A stretch of DNA of 64,000 nt from Bugulina stolonifera (Eukaryota; Bryozoa; Gymnolaemata; Cheilostomatida; Bugulidae), in contig OW285196.1 of assembly GCA_935421135.1 (NCBI GenBank), positions 1,922,001-1,986,000 on the forward strand. The letters are read 5' to 3'. Position numbers and translations under genes: made by a program. Each line of letters starts with the position of its first letter. The stretch's first letter is position 1. The notes below the pieces were generated by a model. That model was not told the origin of the DNA. It did not search any database and saw only the letters and a program-made list of their open reading frames with translations. Shown here one piece after another: positions 1 through 13,400 of this stretch.

Positions 1-535
1 ATTACATGAGACATTAACATCAAATTGTTTACCAGTCATTGATTGGCTAGAAGATTACGTATACGTAATCTTCTAGCCAATCAATTACTTGGAAACATTT
101 TGGTGAATGAGTTCATCAAACTTCCAATGTATTTAGAGATCAATTTTAGCAAAATTTATTTATGATGATGCTGTAACAGTAAGAGGGGAAAGCATGAACT
201 TACCAGATCAGTAGAAGGTCCTGTCGCCCCATGTAACTTCTCTGCCATGTCTGGCTCTGTCTACACGTATGTCAAGGCTGCTCTGTACTCCTATAATAAC
301 CGGACTGTGTCATTGCGGTAGATAATACATAAATTTCTGAGTACAAGTAAAGCGGCTCAACAAACCATGCACAGTAGTGAAACTACCAAAGTGCACAGGA
401 TAGACACATCCGCAGACAGTAACGTAGCCATTCCAGTTTATATCTTCGGTTGTGATGACGATGGCTATTACTCGTACAAGTCTACGTACACATGTATGGT
501 TCAGGCACTGACTGTTTATAAGGATATTTGACAAT
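1..535 (-). other. Possible exon region of an unidentified minus-strand gene
   Basis: On the minus strand an ATG at 248 opens a 15-codon stretch that ends at 204 directly before a consensus donor (GTAAGT at 203-198). This would suit a first coding exon of a gene leaving the window on the left. A separate 74-codon minus-strand frame covers 534-310. I recognise neither peptide and see no domain, so both may be chance. Confidence 0.2.
39..84. repeat. 46-bp perfect palindrome
   Basis: Two 23-bp arms meet at GTATAC with no spacer; the left arm begins TTGATTGGCTAGAAGATTAC and the right arm is its exact reverse complement. It could extrude as a cruciform or be the relic of a small foldback MITE. 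No gene overlaps it. Confidence 0.9.
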
Positions 536-1590
536 ATAGACTATATATTCTTACCCTCTGAACGTCTGGAATCACCTGCTGTTTACTTGTCTGTTCATCA
601 AATGACTGGCATGCACCTAAATGATTAGTAATAGTACAATATGTGAGTGTATTGGACATTATTTGCACTTGCTGTCTCTCAACCTTTCAACATTTTAACA
701 CAATACAGTATAATAATAAAATATTGTATTTATTGGCAAACGCCTGTAAAAGGTATACTTGAGACAGACCTGTAGGCTAGAGATGAATTTGAGAAGGTAC
801 ATGTAAAAGGTAAGTGAATGTTTAATGAGAGATAATTTTGCAGGTAGTATTATTATGGAATGCTTAGCAAGGATATGTGAGCAAACTATGCTAACAGCAC
901 TGATAAGATAACAATCTGGTAGATATTTTAGATGGATATATTATAATACAATATAGTTATTACAATGATGACTGTATAAACTAGTATTAAACTACTTCTC
1001 GGTTGTTGGTCCAGTAACTCATGGTACAGTGTACGTCAATTACACTGATAAAGTGATAATATGGTGAATGGAACTACATGCAAAGTGTTTGTACTGTAGA
1101 TAAGTTTGTTCTCTGACTAGTTTTTATCTTTGTTGCATAAACACAGTGTAATATTTGACCAAGTATTATCCTATTAAGAGTGTAGAAGGAGTACTATAAT
1201 AAACTATAACTATGTCTGTGGGTCTCCCGATTTAGGCAGGATACTCCAGGTTTTGAAGCCTTGATCCCATTTTGGTAAAATCTCACTACTTCCTCCAGAT
1301 TTTCACTATTTTTCAGCTTTTAGCATAAAAGCTAAGTGATCCGATAAACACAACCCCCAACTGGTAAACCAATGGTGTGTATCATAACACCAGTTACAAA
1401 TTTAGAGTTCCATTCGGAGCACTGTACAATGTATGCGGTGCAAGTGGGGTGCTTCTATGGCTCATGGATCTTGAAGTGAGAAAGCACGCTTTAACTTGTA
1501 AAGTCTATCTGCTAAGTTCAACTGCCTATTGGATGATTACAGTGTACAGTGTAAATGGGCATTTCCACTCTGTACAAGATGTGACATAAT
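536..1590. other. AT-rich non-coding stretch
   Basis: No convincing exon, tandem array or transposon end is visible. Short open frames lack family resemblance and splice context. Confidence 0.5.
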
Positions 1591-1604
1591 ATAGGATGTT
1601 TTTA

Positions 1605-1765
1605 TGCAAGTAACTTTTCTTTTGAGCAGTCAAAGATTTGTTTCATATCCAAGAGATACCATCTCTGACTAGGGTTTGATCATGGGCTCTACGGCACCCA
1701 GTCACTTAGCAAGGTGAATAGAACACGCTACCATTACACCAGCTCAGAGTTCTTAGGAGATTAAG
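1605..1765 (-). repeat. tRNA-derived SINE-like copy
   Basis: On the minus strand this begins near GAGCTGGTGTAATGGTAGCG (A-box-like) and continues to a degraded B box (ATCAAACCC). The same layout recurs better preserved at 36985-37320. The body after the B box (a 'gactgctcaaaag'-type tail) matches that pair, so this is one family. It is a diverged copy, not a tRNA gene. Confidence 0.55.
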
Positions 1766-2352
1766 CTGAGCTGGTGAGCAGTAGACATATAACGTGTAAT
1801 GCAGCAACTTCTAAGACTGTACCTTACTCTGATTGGTGTATCTTGATCTCTCTGTGTTCAAAGTTGCTCTGATCAGTTGGAAGTTTCAGTTTATACTTAG
1901 TAATGGATATTCATGTACCCATTCTTCCTGATAGCAGCTACTAAACTGTGCTAATGCAAGTAGCATCGTAGGTTACAGTGTGCACAAACATACCATCGTG
2001 CACCAGTACACGTATTATTTGCATAGCTAACCTAACAGTTTAACCAATAATATAATCAGATATAACATAAATTTGGCAAGTTTCCAGTCAACCCTTGACC
2101 CAATCAGCTCTACTATGCATACAGCAGTGCTAGAGTAGTTATATCAACTATTACAGTATGTGGATACTTCCTTATTGGTATGTAAATCAATGTGATGATT
2201 TGAACTGATACTACATTCCTGCCATTATGAAGCATATAAACATACTATAATATAGCTATTCACTGGTCACTGCCTGTTAGTTGATGACAGTCAACCATTA
2301 CCACACAGGGGAGCACAACTTCTCCCATTCCAACCCTGATAAAGAACGAAGG

Positions 2353-2630
2353 CTATAGTGACTTCGCGACCTAAACTTCAGACCCAGGCCGATCTACAAA
2401 AATATTTTCCGGCACACATCCGTCACAGGGTCGCGAACACACCGGCCTGGGCCAAAAGCAAATTCCTCATTTTCGCGCGTAGAAAACAAGTGTAACGAAG
2501 AGCTAGGAATGGTTCCGTCTAGCCAAGCAAAACCCCAGGCCAATAGCCCTGATGACCTGAGTCGTACGGCCATCTTGTAATTTTTATTCGCGACCCAGGT
2601 CCGCCCAAGAGGTCGCGAAGACACCTTTTC
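2353..2630. mobile_element. Short MITE-like element with TTCGCGACCT ends
   Basis: The stretch opens with CTTCGCGACCT near 2361 and closes with AGGTCGCGAAG near 2620, an inverted pair. Inside are CCCAGGCC/GGCCTGGG motifs and several CG dinucleotides that contrast with the AT-rich flanks. No protein is encoded; the 76-codon frame on the minus strand is probably fortuitous. No clear target-site duplication was found, so the class is unknown. Confidence 0.4.
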
Positions 2631-3530
2631 CCTTCTTATCCACTACTGCAACTGGCTTCATAATGTCGGCTACTGATGAAAAGCGTAGGTTATCAGCACT
2701 TAGTAGTGATTAGTCATATTGGGAGACTACCAATATTACCAATGACTAGGATCGTTCAGACACATGGAGAGAAGGAGAGACGTTGACCATGAGACAAGAC
2801 GAACAATGGGCATGAATGTGCCAGGAAAAAGGAAAGACGAGGAAGACCAAAGCGAAAGCTGAGTGATAATACGTATGCAGGAGGACATGAAAGGTCTGTT
2901 AGAGAACTACATGTAGTAGCTCACCAGTGGCTACAAAATGAACAATTCTTCACTCCGACTAGGGAAAACCCTACAACTGCGTAGTGATAACTGTTAGCCC
3001 TTTACATTACAGACTTTAGCATTTCTTTGTGCAACCATAATGATATTACCTCACATGTTAGGGATGGTCAACCAATGAATACAATGCCTTATAATAAACA
3101 GCAATCAATCATCCAATCAAACCATGACACTAACTACGAGAGGGGTAATTACGGTTGGATGCACAATTTGTCGGGTATCCCCACTCACGAATGTGTTGTT
3201 TTGAAATTCACAAGGTTAATTTTCGGTATCAATTAGGTAGAGATCACTTTTGAGAAATTACAGTATATTGTTTTATTGATATTCAAACGATCAAAAGTAT
3301 TGCCTGTGCAGGTAAATTTTACTAAAACAAATTTTAATAAAAGCATTCTCCCTGTTGTATACAATGTACATTAACCATTGGTTACATTGGAATAAGAGTG
3401 AACCTAGATGTACAAGTACATTGCACATGTAAATGTATATCATATGGCTAACTGTCCTATTGGCACTGGATGACAACTGATTCCTCTCACACCAGTATTT
3501 CCAACTGGGAGAGGGCGACTTCTCATCATG
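2631..3530. other. Non-coding stretch, nothing recognised
   Basis: Only short open frames without family resemblance are present. Confidence 0.4.
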
Positions 3531-3579
3531 AACAATGGCTAATGGGGACCTATTAATACTTACATGTATATTATATTAT

Positions 3580-4061
3580 AACCGACTATGCAACTGCAGA
3601 GAACCTACAACCTGCCCAATAAATAATGAATGCCTAAAAAACTGCATCATATACCAAGCTACAGTTACCACTAAAAACAAATTACAACCGCCACAAACAT
3701 ATGTAGGACTTACTGAAAATACTTTTAAAACTCGATACAGGAACCACAAAACATCTTTTAACGACACCAACAAGAGAAATAGCACGGAATTAAGTAAACA
3801 CATCTGGGCATTAAAAGACAAAAAATAGCATACGACGTTAAATTGACCATCCTCAAACACGCCACTGCATTCAACACCAACAGCAAACGTTGTAATTTAT
3901 GCCTATGGGAAAAATTCTACATCACCTATAAACCTAAACTGGCCACACTAAACAATAGAAATGAACTTGTATCCACTTGTAGGCATGCCTGCAAACACTT
4001 GCTGGGACAGATAATGTACCTTTCTAACTTTGCGTCATCCCAAACATACTGCAAACACTAA
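3580..4061 (+). pseudogene. GIY-YIG endonuclease fragment of a retroelement (Penelope-like)
   Basis: Two adjacent plus-strand frames, 3535-3828 and 3843-4061, together resemble the C-terminal endonuclease region of Penelope-like or related reverse-transcriptase elements. The first has a CNCR...CP...C cysteine cluster, then the GIY-YIG core variant TYVGLTENTFKTRY with NHKTSF, and ends in TELSKHIWALKDKK. The second has a CNLCLWEK motif and a CRHACKHLL ending typical of the same families. A stop and a frame change separate them, and no reverse transcriptase domain lies upstream, so this is a 5'-truncated dead copy. In a live element the domain would nick target DNA for insertion. Confidence 0.7.
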
Positions 4062-4091
4062 TGTCATCATTTAAAAGATTTCTCACATTAA

Positions 4092-4737
4092 GGTTATGTA
4101 ACTGGGGTTCTCAAAAATAAAATTCGTTTTAACACGGATTTCCCAGAGTTTTTGAAGCATCCTCAAAGCCAAATAACTAATCAAAGACATTGAGCTAAAA
4201 CTATTAATAAATCAGCTAGTGAAGTGAAGTGAGATAGTTGACGCCAAAGTAATGTGAATAACGCAACGTAAATTGGCCAAAATTAAGAGGGGATAACTTC
4301 ACATGATAAACGTGCCCTGCAGTCTTATACTATTCTACCTGTTCCTAAACACTTATAGAAACACAGTGCACATGCTAGTTTACCTTATGGAAAAGAATTT
4401 ATTCTACAAATAAGACAAAACTTGGATAAGGTTTTACAGGCAAAAAGCCAGCATAAGAAAAAGTTCTAGGAGGCCATTATTTTATTTTATCTCTTCATAA
4501 CACCAGCTTAGGTAAACATTCATGCATATTTAACAATGTTATGCAATAATTTAACTGAAAAATAAATTATTCCAGTAACAGCAGGCAAACTTCATAGCGC
4601 TGTTTTCAGTCTTTGACCCCTGTAACATTGCATCATGTGACTTAATGCTAACACTGAAAGCTGTCCAGGCCCTTTCAGACATGGTTAAATATGTGGGAAA
4701 ACTTTCGAAAGAAAATTCAGACCCCAGTTACATAACC
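4092..4737. mobile_element. TTAA-flanked MITE (piggyBac-like)
   Basis: The ends are perfect inverted repeats GGTTATGTAACTGGGG / CCCCAGTTACATAACC. They are flanked on both sides by TTAA (4088-4091 and 4738-4741). A TTAA duplication is the hallmark of piggyBac or Kolobok elements. At 646 bp with no open frame it is non-autonomous. Confidence 0.75.
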
Positions 4738-5139
4738 TTAAGTTGAACATAATGTAGGAATTCATTTTACCTGATGAGTACCTACAAGTACGAAAATATA
4801 TAGTAGTAAAATGAATTAAATAAACAAACATCATCAATTTCATCTATTCTTATAATAGTTTACATGTATATTATATGTATATTGATTTGTTATAACTGGT
4901 GAGGATAACGTTTGGTTGTCGTCTCTTGACCCACATGAGAGCAGAGGCATAGAGCTGACAACTCTGTGCATATCAACTGAGCACATGTGTACCCACAATG
5001 CACTCTCTTTCCTCCACCAGCTTATGTAGAGAGTCCTCAGATAATCAATTAATTGATGAGTGCAGACTGTATATTACTTGACCATAGATATTACATTACA
5101 TATACCCATGTGACATGCCAGTAAACTCAAACAAATAAA

Positions 5140-5970
5140 TAAAATAAATAATGGCAGCAGTAACAGGAGTGAGTGTCATGTAAGAGATAAATGGCGTGGG
5201 AGCGTGAAAACAACTCCAACTAACGTTGGAATACCTGCATGTACTAGAGAGGAGCTGGACGGAAATAAAGGTTTTGATTGAAGTAAATAAGAGTTTGATT
5301 TCCATCTTTAGCTTTGCCCAAGTGTAGGTATGCTAATGTTAGCAACCTCATCCCAGTGTAGGTATGCTAATGTTAGCAACCTTATCCTAGTGTAGGTATG
5401 CTAATAGTAGCAATCTTATCCTAGTGTAGGTATGCTAAAGTTAGCAACCTCATCCTAGTGCAGGTATGCTAATGTTAGCAACCTTATCCTAGTGTAGGTA
5501 TGCTAATAGTAGCAACCTTATCCTAGTGTAGGTATGCTAAAGTTAGCAACCTTATCCTAGTGTAGGTATGCTAAAGTTAGCAACCTTATCCTAGTGTGGG
5601 TATGCTAATGTTAGCAACCTCATCCTAGTGTAGGTATGCTAATGTTAGCAACCTTCTCCTAGTGTAGGTATGCTAATAGTAGCAACCTTATCCTAGTGTA
5701 GGTATGCTAATGTTAGCAACCTTATCCAAGTGTAGGTATGCTAATGTTAGCAACCTCATCCTAGTGTAGGTATGCTAATGTTAGCAACCTTATCCTAGTG
5801 TAGGTATGCTAATAGTAGCAACCTTATCCTAGTGTAGGTATGCTAATGTTAGCAACCTTATCCTAGTGTAGGTATGCTAATGTCAGCAACCTTCATTCAA
5901 TATATCTTCTTTCACTCCCACCCCACTTCATTCTCATGTTACACTCATGTATTTTACTATCACCGAATAA
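5140..5970. mobile_element. MITE with an internal minisatellite
   Basis: The left part (AGTGTCATGTAAGAGATAAA, then AACAACTCCAACTAACGTTG) and the right end (ACACTCATGTATTTTACTAT) resemble the two ends of the compact MITE at 40205-40440, which reads GTGGTGAAAGACGTGAGCGT ... ACGCTCACGTCTTTTACCAC. The interior is filled by the 34-bp tandem array at 5318-5890. No coding capacity is visible. Confidence 0.5.
5318..5890. repeat. 34-bp minisatellite
   Basis: About 17 head-to-tail units contain GTGTAGGTATGCTAATGTTA followed by GCAACCTTATCCTA. Each unit has the small palindrome TGCTAA(TGT)TTAGCA. Variant positions (TAATAGTAGC, TAAAGTTAGC, TCATCC) recur in several units, which points to growth by multi-unit duplication. 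Confidence 0.95.
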
Positions 5971-6365
5971 ATAATAAAAAAATGCATAAATACTAGCAAA
6001 TAGTCTGTTTAATAAATAATAATCGACCATAACCGGTGGTTATAACCTTGATTTGTACTGGTACATTTACCAACAATACATTCATTGCAACTGTTGTTGC
6101 CATAGCAACAAAAAGCTTATACGTAGCAATTGGAAACACAAAAAGAACTCAAGTGATGACAACTCCAGATGAGTAGTTGACAACAGGCGAGTCATATCTA
6201 TCATTCAGTGGACGGTCAAGGAAACGCTAGCGGGGTACATACTAGCCTCAGCTCATGTATATGCAGTTCCTAAAGGCAGAGTGTTACTATGGCTATACCA
6301 TGACGCCCCACAATTATAGAGTGATTAATGTAGAGAGAACACAGGCTATGTACAGTGGGCGTGTC

Positions 6366-9300
6366 TCACCAGAGTCCACCAGCATACTTATGATAGAATA
6401 GAGTCACGTGTCTCTTTAATGGATCCACTACCAGATAGGCAAAACTGTTCAGGTGATCCTTATCATCAGGGAAGTATATATCATCATCATCATTCTATAA
6501 CAGAATAGAAGTACATGGTCTAGAATAGTCATAAGGTGAGTGTAGGAGTTGTTCTCTCTTACTACTATATGTACATACAGAAGGAGTTATCTTATCAATG
6601 TTGATAGCATGAGTGAAATATTAATGGAATATTCTGGTTTGCTGTCTTTACTTGTGAGTCCACAAGCTGACAAGGTGATAGAAAACATGAACTTAATTGG
6701 TTACACGACTGTAAAGTAAGGTGTGAACATCTTCGAGATGACTTTGCTAAATGTGACCGTGTTTAGTAAAAGCAGAAGAAAGTAGAAATTAGGTCACTTG
6801 ATTTAAAGTTCTGGTTAAAAATAACTAAACATACATGTATACTAATGAAGAGAGGAGATGTAGATAGCAAGTCTTGAGGTCAATGGTGTCTAATTACTTA
6901 CCATAACCTTTACCTTGAATACTTGAGAAATAACGTGGAGGTCATTGCTGTCAGGTGTCTTCTGCACACTGTAATATAAGAACAAGAAGTGGCTAGTGGT
7001 TACATTTAGATTCATATCATACTTAACTGATGAATATGTAGGGCAGATAATAGACGTACAGGAAGCGTTATGTTATATTTTAGTATGAGGTACCTGACAA
7101 GATCTTTGTATAGTAGCTTAGTCTGGGAGGTGTAAGGTAATACAGTGTCTTCATATTGGCATATACCTCCCCCAATACAGATGTGACTAAACAACCTGAA
7201 TATAAACTCCTGCCTCTCAGTGTCACTGTAGATGTCATACTTGTCATACTCTTCATTCAGTAGCACCTGTTGGCACGTGTCAGTATATTACATATTAGTA
7301 TACAACTAGTGTTACAGCATCTAGAGGTGACACAGATGCATATGTTACAGACAGACAAAGGGCATCTGTACTCTAAGCTGTGAAAAACCGTGATTGGTTG
7401 GTAATACCACATCGTACCAGCGGACATACAGATGTACTGACAGACACAGACACACCCGAGAAAAGCACCTGCTAAAACCTGTTCATTTGATATGTATACA
7501 GAGTTACAGACTAAACCGATGAAGTCACCATCACAGAAAAATTGTCAGGAAATGTACTCACATTTACACTGACTAAGAAACCTTCTAATTTACTTACAGC
7601 ACGGAGCTGGTCGGCTATACACACACTCTCTATATAATCCTCAAAACACTTGCGTATGTACCCATTCTCCTGGACTATATCATTCTCCGCGAGCTTGTCA
7701 AACATGGACATGGAGATTGCTGTACACGGTACGGTCTCCACGTCAACACGGGCAGCCTTAGTTCCTAGAAATTACACAATATACATATATATGTAAGTGA
7801 GATGTGATGTGAAGAGATGTAAAGAGCACGCTGTCCAAAACATGACATTGTAGCATTGTGTTTGTGAATTTGTCTTTTGCACCACAATTAATTTGTGTTG
7901 AAACAATAGAGGTGGAAAATAGCGCATAGTCGACATCACAGTCATGTATGGTGCTGCCAGGTGCTCCACACATTGTGGACTATAACTAACTATAGACAGT
8001 AGAGTGCAATAAGTTATAACAGTAGTAGATAGTAACACTAATCAGCATCTATATCATTATGATGTCACAGCATGTGGTAATACAGACAGACATGACATAA
8101 ACTACCTTCATATATACAGTAAGGGGTACAGTGTAACTCGTGGTACAGTACAGCGGTATAAATACCAATAAAATTAATGCCTACAGAGTATAGACTGTAC
8201 TACGGTGCAGGTAAATGTTTACAAATATGCAGGTACATGTAGATAGATAACTGAACAGTTTTACCTACCGAGTCCGTAGCCAATAGAACCGGATGAGCTG
8301 GTGGTATTTATGCATTGCACTACGTCATCCGACTGGAAGAATTGCTGTAGTAACACAACGTCACAGATTAGAGTACTACAGTCTGATCACATGACATGGA
8401 AATACTTATGTCAAACCTTTACATATTACCCAAATCACATGTACATACTACTGTGAGTGTATCAGACCCGCAGAATTACTAACTCCCTTATTAAACCAAG
8501 TACATGTAGGTATAGATAATTCCCTAACCAAGTACATGTAGGTATAGATAACTCTCTAAACAAGTACATGTACATGTAGGTATAGATAACTCTCTAACTA
8601 AGTACATGTAGGTATAGATAACTCTCTAAACAAGTACAGGTAGGTATAGATAACTCCCTAACCAAGTACATGTATGTATAGATAATTCCCTAACCAAGTA
8701 CATGTAGGTAGGTATAGATAACTCACTAACTAATGCAGGTAGGTATAGATAACTCCCTAACTAATGCAGGTAGGTATAGATAACTCCCTAACTAATGCAG
8801 GTAGGTATAGATAACTCCCTAACTAACGTAGGTAGGTAGAGATAACTCCCTTACCAAAGCAAACTGTTGAGCAAGATATGGCTTGAACTCCTGATCAAAA
8901 CTAAATGTCTGAGCATGAAGGCGATTCTCTAACCCCCTGTAAAGGAAGTAACGTAACACTATAATTATATTCCCTACATGGATGTTGAGTAAATGCTGTA
9001 ACACGTTGCCACCATCTGCAACAGTCCACCTTGTTATAGCAATAGTTACTTCATCTGCTCGATATCATTGATCAGAGAATCTGAAGTCTAACACGCTGAA
9101 ATTGGATAACTTTCCCCAAGACTTGTACAATTACAACAACACATATTTTAAATGAACCCATCAGCTTCTTCAAAATAAGTTAGAGTTATGATGATGATGA
9201 TGTATGGATATACATCGAAATATAAGGAGTCAACAAAAATATAAAAATGCGTCTCGTCTTATTACTCATCATTAAGATACTTGCTCGCACCAACATTTTC

Positions 9301-12300
9301 CAAGGTAGAGTTAGGTAATTAACATGAGCTTGGTGAGGACATTAAGCAAAATATCCTGTACTATTATACGACGTGATGTGAACAGGGGCAGCAGATGCCA
9401 GCGACAGCAGGTGCCAGCGGCAGCAGGTGCCAGAAATGATGTAACCAAAGTTACAAATCACACCCGGATCCTGTTGCTTTCATCCAAAGCAACATTGACT
9501 AGTGTCAGTTGGTTAGTGAGTGCAAAATAACACAGCCCTGCCAATAGTAGCATAAATAGCAAATCTAGATAAGATAGGTATTATTTGACATGCACAGATA
9601 TCACACAAGTCATAGCCCTTTAACGTTGCATTGAATAACTATGTATATTCATGTCAAGAGAAATTCAAACCACTACTGTCGCACCATTCAATATTAAATA
9701 TTTGCATAGCAAATAATTGCAAAAACATTGTTCATCTTAGTTCATTAACATTGATGCGTTGTTTGTCTTTTTAACCCTAGTGGCAGCCGAGATAAACTCA
9801 TTTGAATATTGGCTATTATGATTTCCAGTCAGCATTGAGGCCTCTGAAGTTCCTATGGTTATGCATGTGCTAAGTCTATACTTGGAAAGTTGTTACGTAG
9901 GTAGGTTACAGCATCAAATAGCCAAGTAATCTTATTGAGCCAACACTAGCTGCTATTCTATAAATAACTCTTGTGTACAGCGGTAAACAAGAAATGTAGA
10001 ATCAATGCCTGCAATAACAATGCAATGAGTTACAGGCATCTCTGTAGAACAGTTTTATATTAATCGCTTGAATGCTTCCAAAATTCCCAACATAGGCTGA
10101 TTGAACGTAAGGACAGCCAGTAATAAAAAAGGGCCAGTCTTGGCAAAAGCTAGGTTTCCGAACACAAAGAACCCATCAATCCTACTGAAATGTAAGATGA
10201 ACAATACTATTGGCAAATATTGAGTGGTGAGACAGCAGTGGTTTAAAATATTGCTATTGCCACAAGTGCTTAAATTACTAAATTTCGAAAATTGTCGAAA
10301 GTGGACAGATTCGATTTAATTTGTGATAGCTGAATTTCAAAACAATCTGGTTTGAACTGTCAACACATAACATAACAAATAACAAACATTTTTAGTCATG
10401 AACTTAAACTTGAGCTGGCCTAGTCTCTAGCGCCAACATGCAGCTCTGACTTGAGAAACTTGTTTTCTTGTAAGTCGTTTAAGTTTTCAAGTATGCAATA
10501 ATAAGAAGCTATTTTACAGTTTTGGTGCTAAACACACGGAGTGATAAAAATATATTACATATTACATATTTTAATAAATCAATTTATTGAAAAAAATCAA
10601 TATCTGGTAATCATCATGATTGAGATTGTGATTATTAATTATTATTAATTATATTACCATTACTATATTTATGCATACGCTGAAAATTCAAAATGTTAAT
10701 GTATATCTACAAAATGTTGGTGCGAGCAAGTATCTTAATAATGAATAGTAAGACGAGACAGATTTTTTATATTTTTGTTGACTCCTTACATTTCGATGTA
10801 TATCCATACATCATCACCAGAGAAATGATGATGTATGGGTATCAGGGGCGTATTTTAAGGGGCGGCAGAGAGGCACTGCCGCCCCTGTTTTCAAAATAAA
10901 GTGGCCTAAAAGCACTACTTTTGAAAATTTGACACTGTTTCCCTTAATATTTGCTTCATTTCCGGTTTGCGACCGAAGCGTTATCACTCTAGTTTTAACT
11001 CTATGGCGTTATCACTCTACTTATAACTCTATGGTGTTGCTGCGCAACAATAACCAGTAATCTTGGAATAATCACTACATTGCAAGTGGCACACCAAGAG
11101 GCCCATAAAACTGTTTACTCTGCTAAAAGACTCTATGGTTATGCCAAGGTTAAAAACTTGCGGTCTCGTGAATGAATGAATAAATACTTTTATGGATAGT
11201 TATTGATACCAAGGAAAAAATAATAAATGTGAAAATAAAAGTAGTGAACAGTTGAATCAGGTGAATCAATTTGTAAGTCACTGCTATCAATGAGGTGGTT
11301 TCTTCCCTGTCACTGACCACGAGCAGATGCATGAAATTTAGTTCCAATATTATCTTGGTTTCTTTTAAAAATATTTATGATTTTTTCTTTTAATATAATT
11401 AAAAGTGTTTGCATTCACTTTAGTTATTCATTCCAGCTGTTGCCACTCCACTGACAGCTACTACTCTACTGCTACATTCACTACTAACAACTAAATATGT
11501 ATTGTAAAGGAAAAATACTAATTTAAAAATAATATACAATAATGATTAAATATTTTAATTTTAAATTCATATATAATTAATATAATTATACTATTAATAT
11601 TATCTTAACTTTAATAGGCTACCACACTTTTCTTGCAAAAATATTTATTTTAAATACATTTTATTTTAAATAATTAATTTATAATGACAACAGTTGTTGA
11701 TCAGCTACTAAAATTTGAAAATCTTAATTTAAAAAATACACTTGCGCCTATGGACTCTTTGTAAAAATATACAATCATGCAGTATTGTAGTTATTATAGA
11801 ATTCTACTAAATAGTAATAGTACTGTAACACTTTCACTCCTGTTGCAAGTAGTAGTAACTTTATTATGCAGAAGTAGTAATGAGTACTTGTTGTAGTGAT
11901 GCTAGAACTAACATGCTGCTATGTCTAATTTTTGCTCTTCAGAGAGTGAGATTAGAAAAATTTTCTGCTGCGCGTGCATTTGAGGTGGGTGCCCACACCC
12001 CACCCCCCTCCCACCCAACTTTCTGCCTCCTCACTCCATTTTTCTAACCTACACCCCTGGATATACATCGAAATATAAGGAGTCAACAAAAATATAAAAA
12101 TGCGTCTCGTCTTACTATTCATATCTACAAAACTATTTATGATTAACAACACTCATCGTTTCACTATTTATAATAATTTTAACAATTATAATACAGTAAT
12201 TATCGTATAAATAATAACATTTATATTATGCATAAGAATATTTATTATTATAACTATATCGCCAACCAATTAATAATTGATCGGTTTGTGGAAGGTTCTT

Positions 12301-12533
12301 CTTCTAATAAAGAAGAACTGAACTTCTTTTTCTAACTTTTAATTAAATTTTCCCACTGAGACCCTCGGAAGGGGTCAAATTGTGGGAGCTCTATGACCAA
12401 CGTTAAAAAAATATTGAACACTGCCATACCATTTTTGCAAATTTTCTCTGTGATCTTTCTGTTCCAATGATGGGAAAGGTTTGGAAGACAAAAATTGAAA
12501 AGAGAAGGTTTGAATTTGGCCATCACCCGCCAT
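6366..12533 (-). CDS. CFAP300: Cilia- and flagella-associated protein 300
   Basis: CFAP300 is a cytoplasmic factor needed to assemble axonemal dynein arms in motile cilia. I find seven minus-strand exons: 12533-12430, 8936-8855, 8344-8269, 7764-7598, 7266-7094, 6968-6902 and 6494-6366 (stop TGA). All have GT-AG borders and matching phases, summing to 265 codons, close to the vertebrate length (about 267). Diagnostic pieces are HAQTFSFDQEFKPY, PCTAISMSMFDKL, NGYIRKC, FRLFSHICIGGGICQYED, TKLLYKDLV and the C-terminal AYLVVDPLKRHVTLFYHKY. The ATG at 12533 gives MAGDGQ and is the only start in frame with a phase-2 donor. Intron 1 (about 3.5 kb) is filled by transposon debris and intron 2 by a minisatellite. 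No disabling change is seen. It ends about 10 kb from, and is divergent to, the METTL13-like gene. Confidence 0.92.
8490..8850. repeat. Minisatellite in CFAP300 intron 2
   Basis: About twelve units of roughly 27-32 bp are built on AGGTATAGATAACTCCCTAA with either CCAAGTACATGT or CTAATGCAGGT as linker. It abuts the donor of the exon at 8855, and the last unit runs to within a few bases of that splice site. Confidence 0.9.
9190..10842. mobile_element. Inverted-repeat element with ends of about 110 bp
   Basis: The left end (GGATATACATCGAAATATAA, then GGAGTCAACAAAAATATAAA and a GCTCGCACCAACATTTT stretch) recurs in inverse orientation at 10690-10812. A third copy of the same end starts at 12059 in the left-end orientation. 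The interior is AT-rich with no recognisable gene. It lies in intron 1 of CFAP300 and looks like a non-autonomous DNA transposon. Confidence 0.55.
10843..12059. mobile_element. hAT-like non-autonomous element nested in a second copy
   Basis: It starts CAGGGGCGTA and ends TACACCCCTG, the short imperfect inverted ends typical of hAT elements. It interrupts the motif GTATGGATATACATCG that is intact at about 9202-9217. The flanks (GGGTAT before, GATATAC after) suggest a short target duplication, although the full 8 bp expected of hAT is not clean. No transposase frame survives. Confidence 0.55.
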
Positions 12534-12609
12534 GTTGATGCTGTTACTACGGAAGCGTTTCTGGTAGGTCCGCAAAAATGGTTATAAGAATAGTGACCTA
12601 CTCTGCGCA

Positions 12610-13392
12610 ATACCGATCTCTTCCGCAGAAATCTTACTTCCCTTCAAAGAAACATGACAACTAAAATAATTTAGAGGAGAATAAATAGAGCAGTTCAAGC
12701 TATTCAGGCTAAATTCTGATAACTACCAACCATGAAAATTATGAATTGCTAAGAAGATTTACCGAAGTAGTTCACTTTGTTAATTAATACAAATTAATTA
12801 ATGAACTATTAATGTTGTTGCATTAATTTAAACTTTTATTTTCATTTTTATTTGACTATTTAGTTGAATTTTTATTTTACGTTTTGTTATAGGCTATATA
12901 TTATTATTTATAATAATAATAATTATAATAATGTGTGTAATTATTATGATTTTATTAGATAAATATTAATAGAATTTTAAGATCCATATTATTATTTTTA
13001 TTTTAATTTAAACTTTCACTTTATATAAATATTAATATATATTCATAATATTCTATTGTCATGTTGTTGCAATTCAGCACATGCAAGGAATAAACGGGAT
13101 CCAGTCACTTCGTGCCACTCTCATCTCATGCTTCACAAAGATGTACTAATTCCCACTCGTGCTATATGCCAAATGGTTCTACGTTCCGACACGTGCTACT
13201 GCTAACTGGTGCCACTTCCAACTGGTGCTACTGTTAATTGGTTCCTGATATAAATGACGTGTACTATTAAAAGCAGACAACTCCAATTTACTGCTATTAC
13301 ATTATAGGCGTTCATGCGTACAAAAGTTAGTACTGTAATACATCTGCAAGCATGATATCCACCAGTATTGATCGATGATGTTGAACACGAAA
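12610..13392. other. AT-rich spacer between the divergent CFAP300 and METTL13-like genes
   Basis: The DNA is very AT-rich with runs such as TTATTATTTATAATAATAAT. No exon, array or transposon end was recognised. The CFAP300 promoter should lie near 12540-12700. Confidence 0.4.
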
Positions 13393-13400
13393 TATACTAT

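Noticed and set aside
12332..12610. 92-codon minus-strand frame as a separate small gene
   Set aside because: The overlapping frame containing MAGDGQ is the first exon of CFAP300 with a matching phase-2 donor; the longer frame is a shadow.
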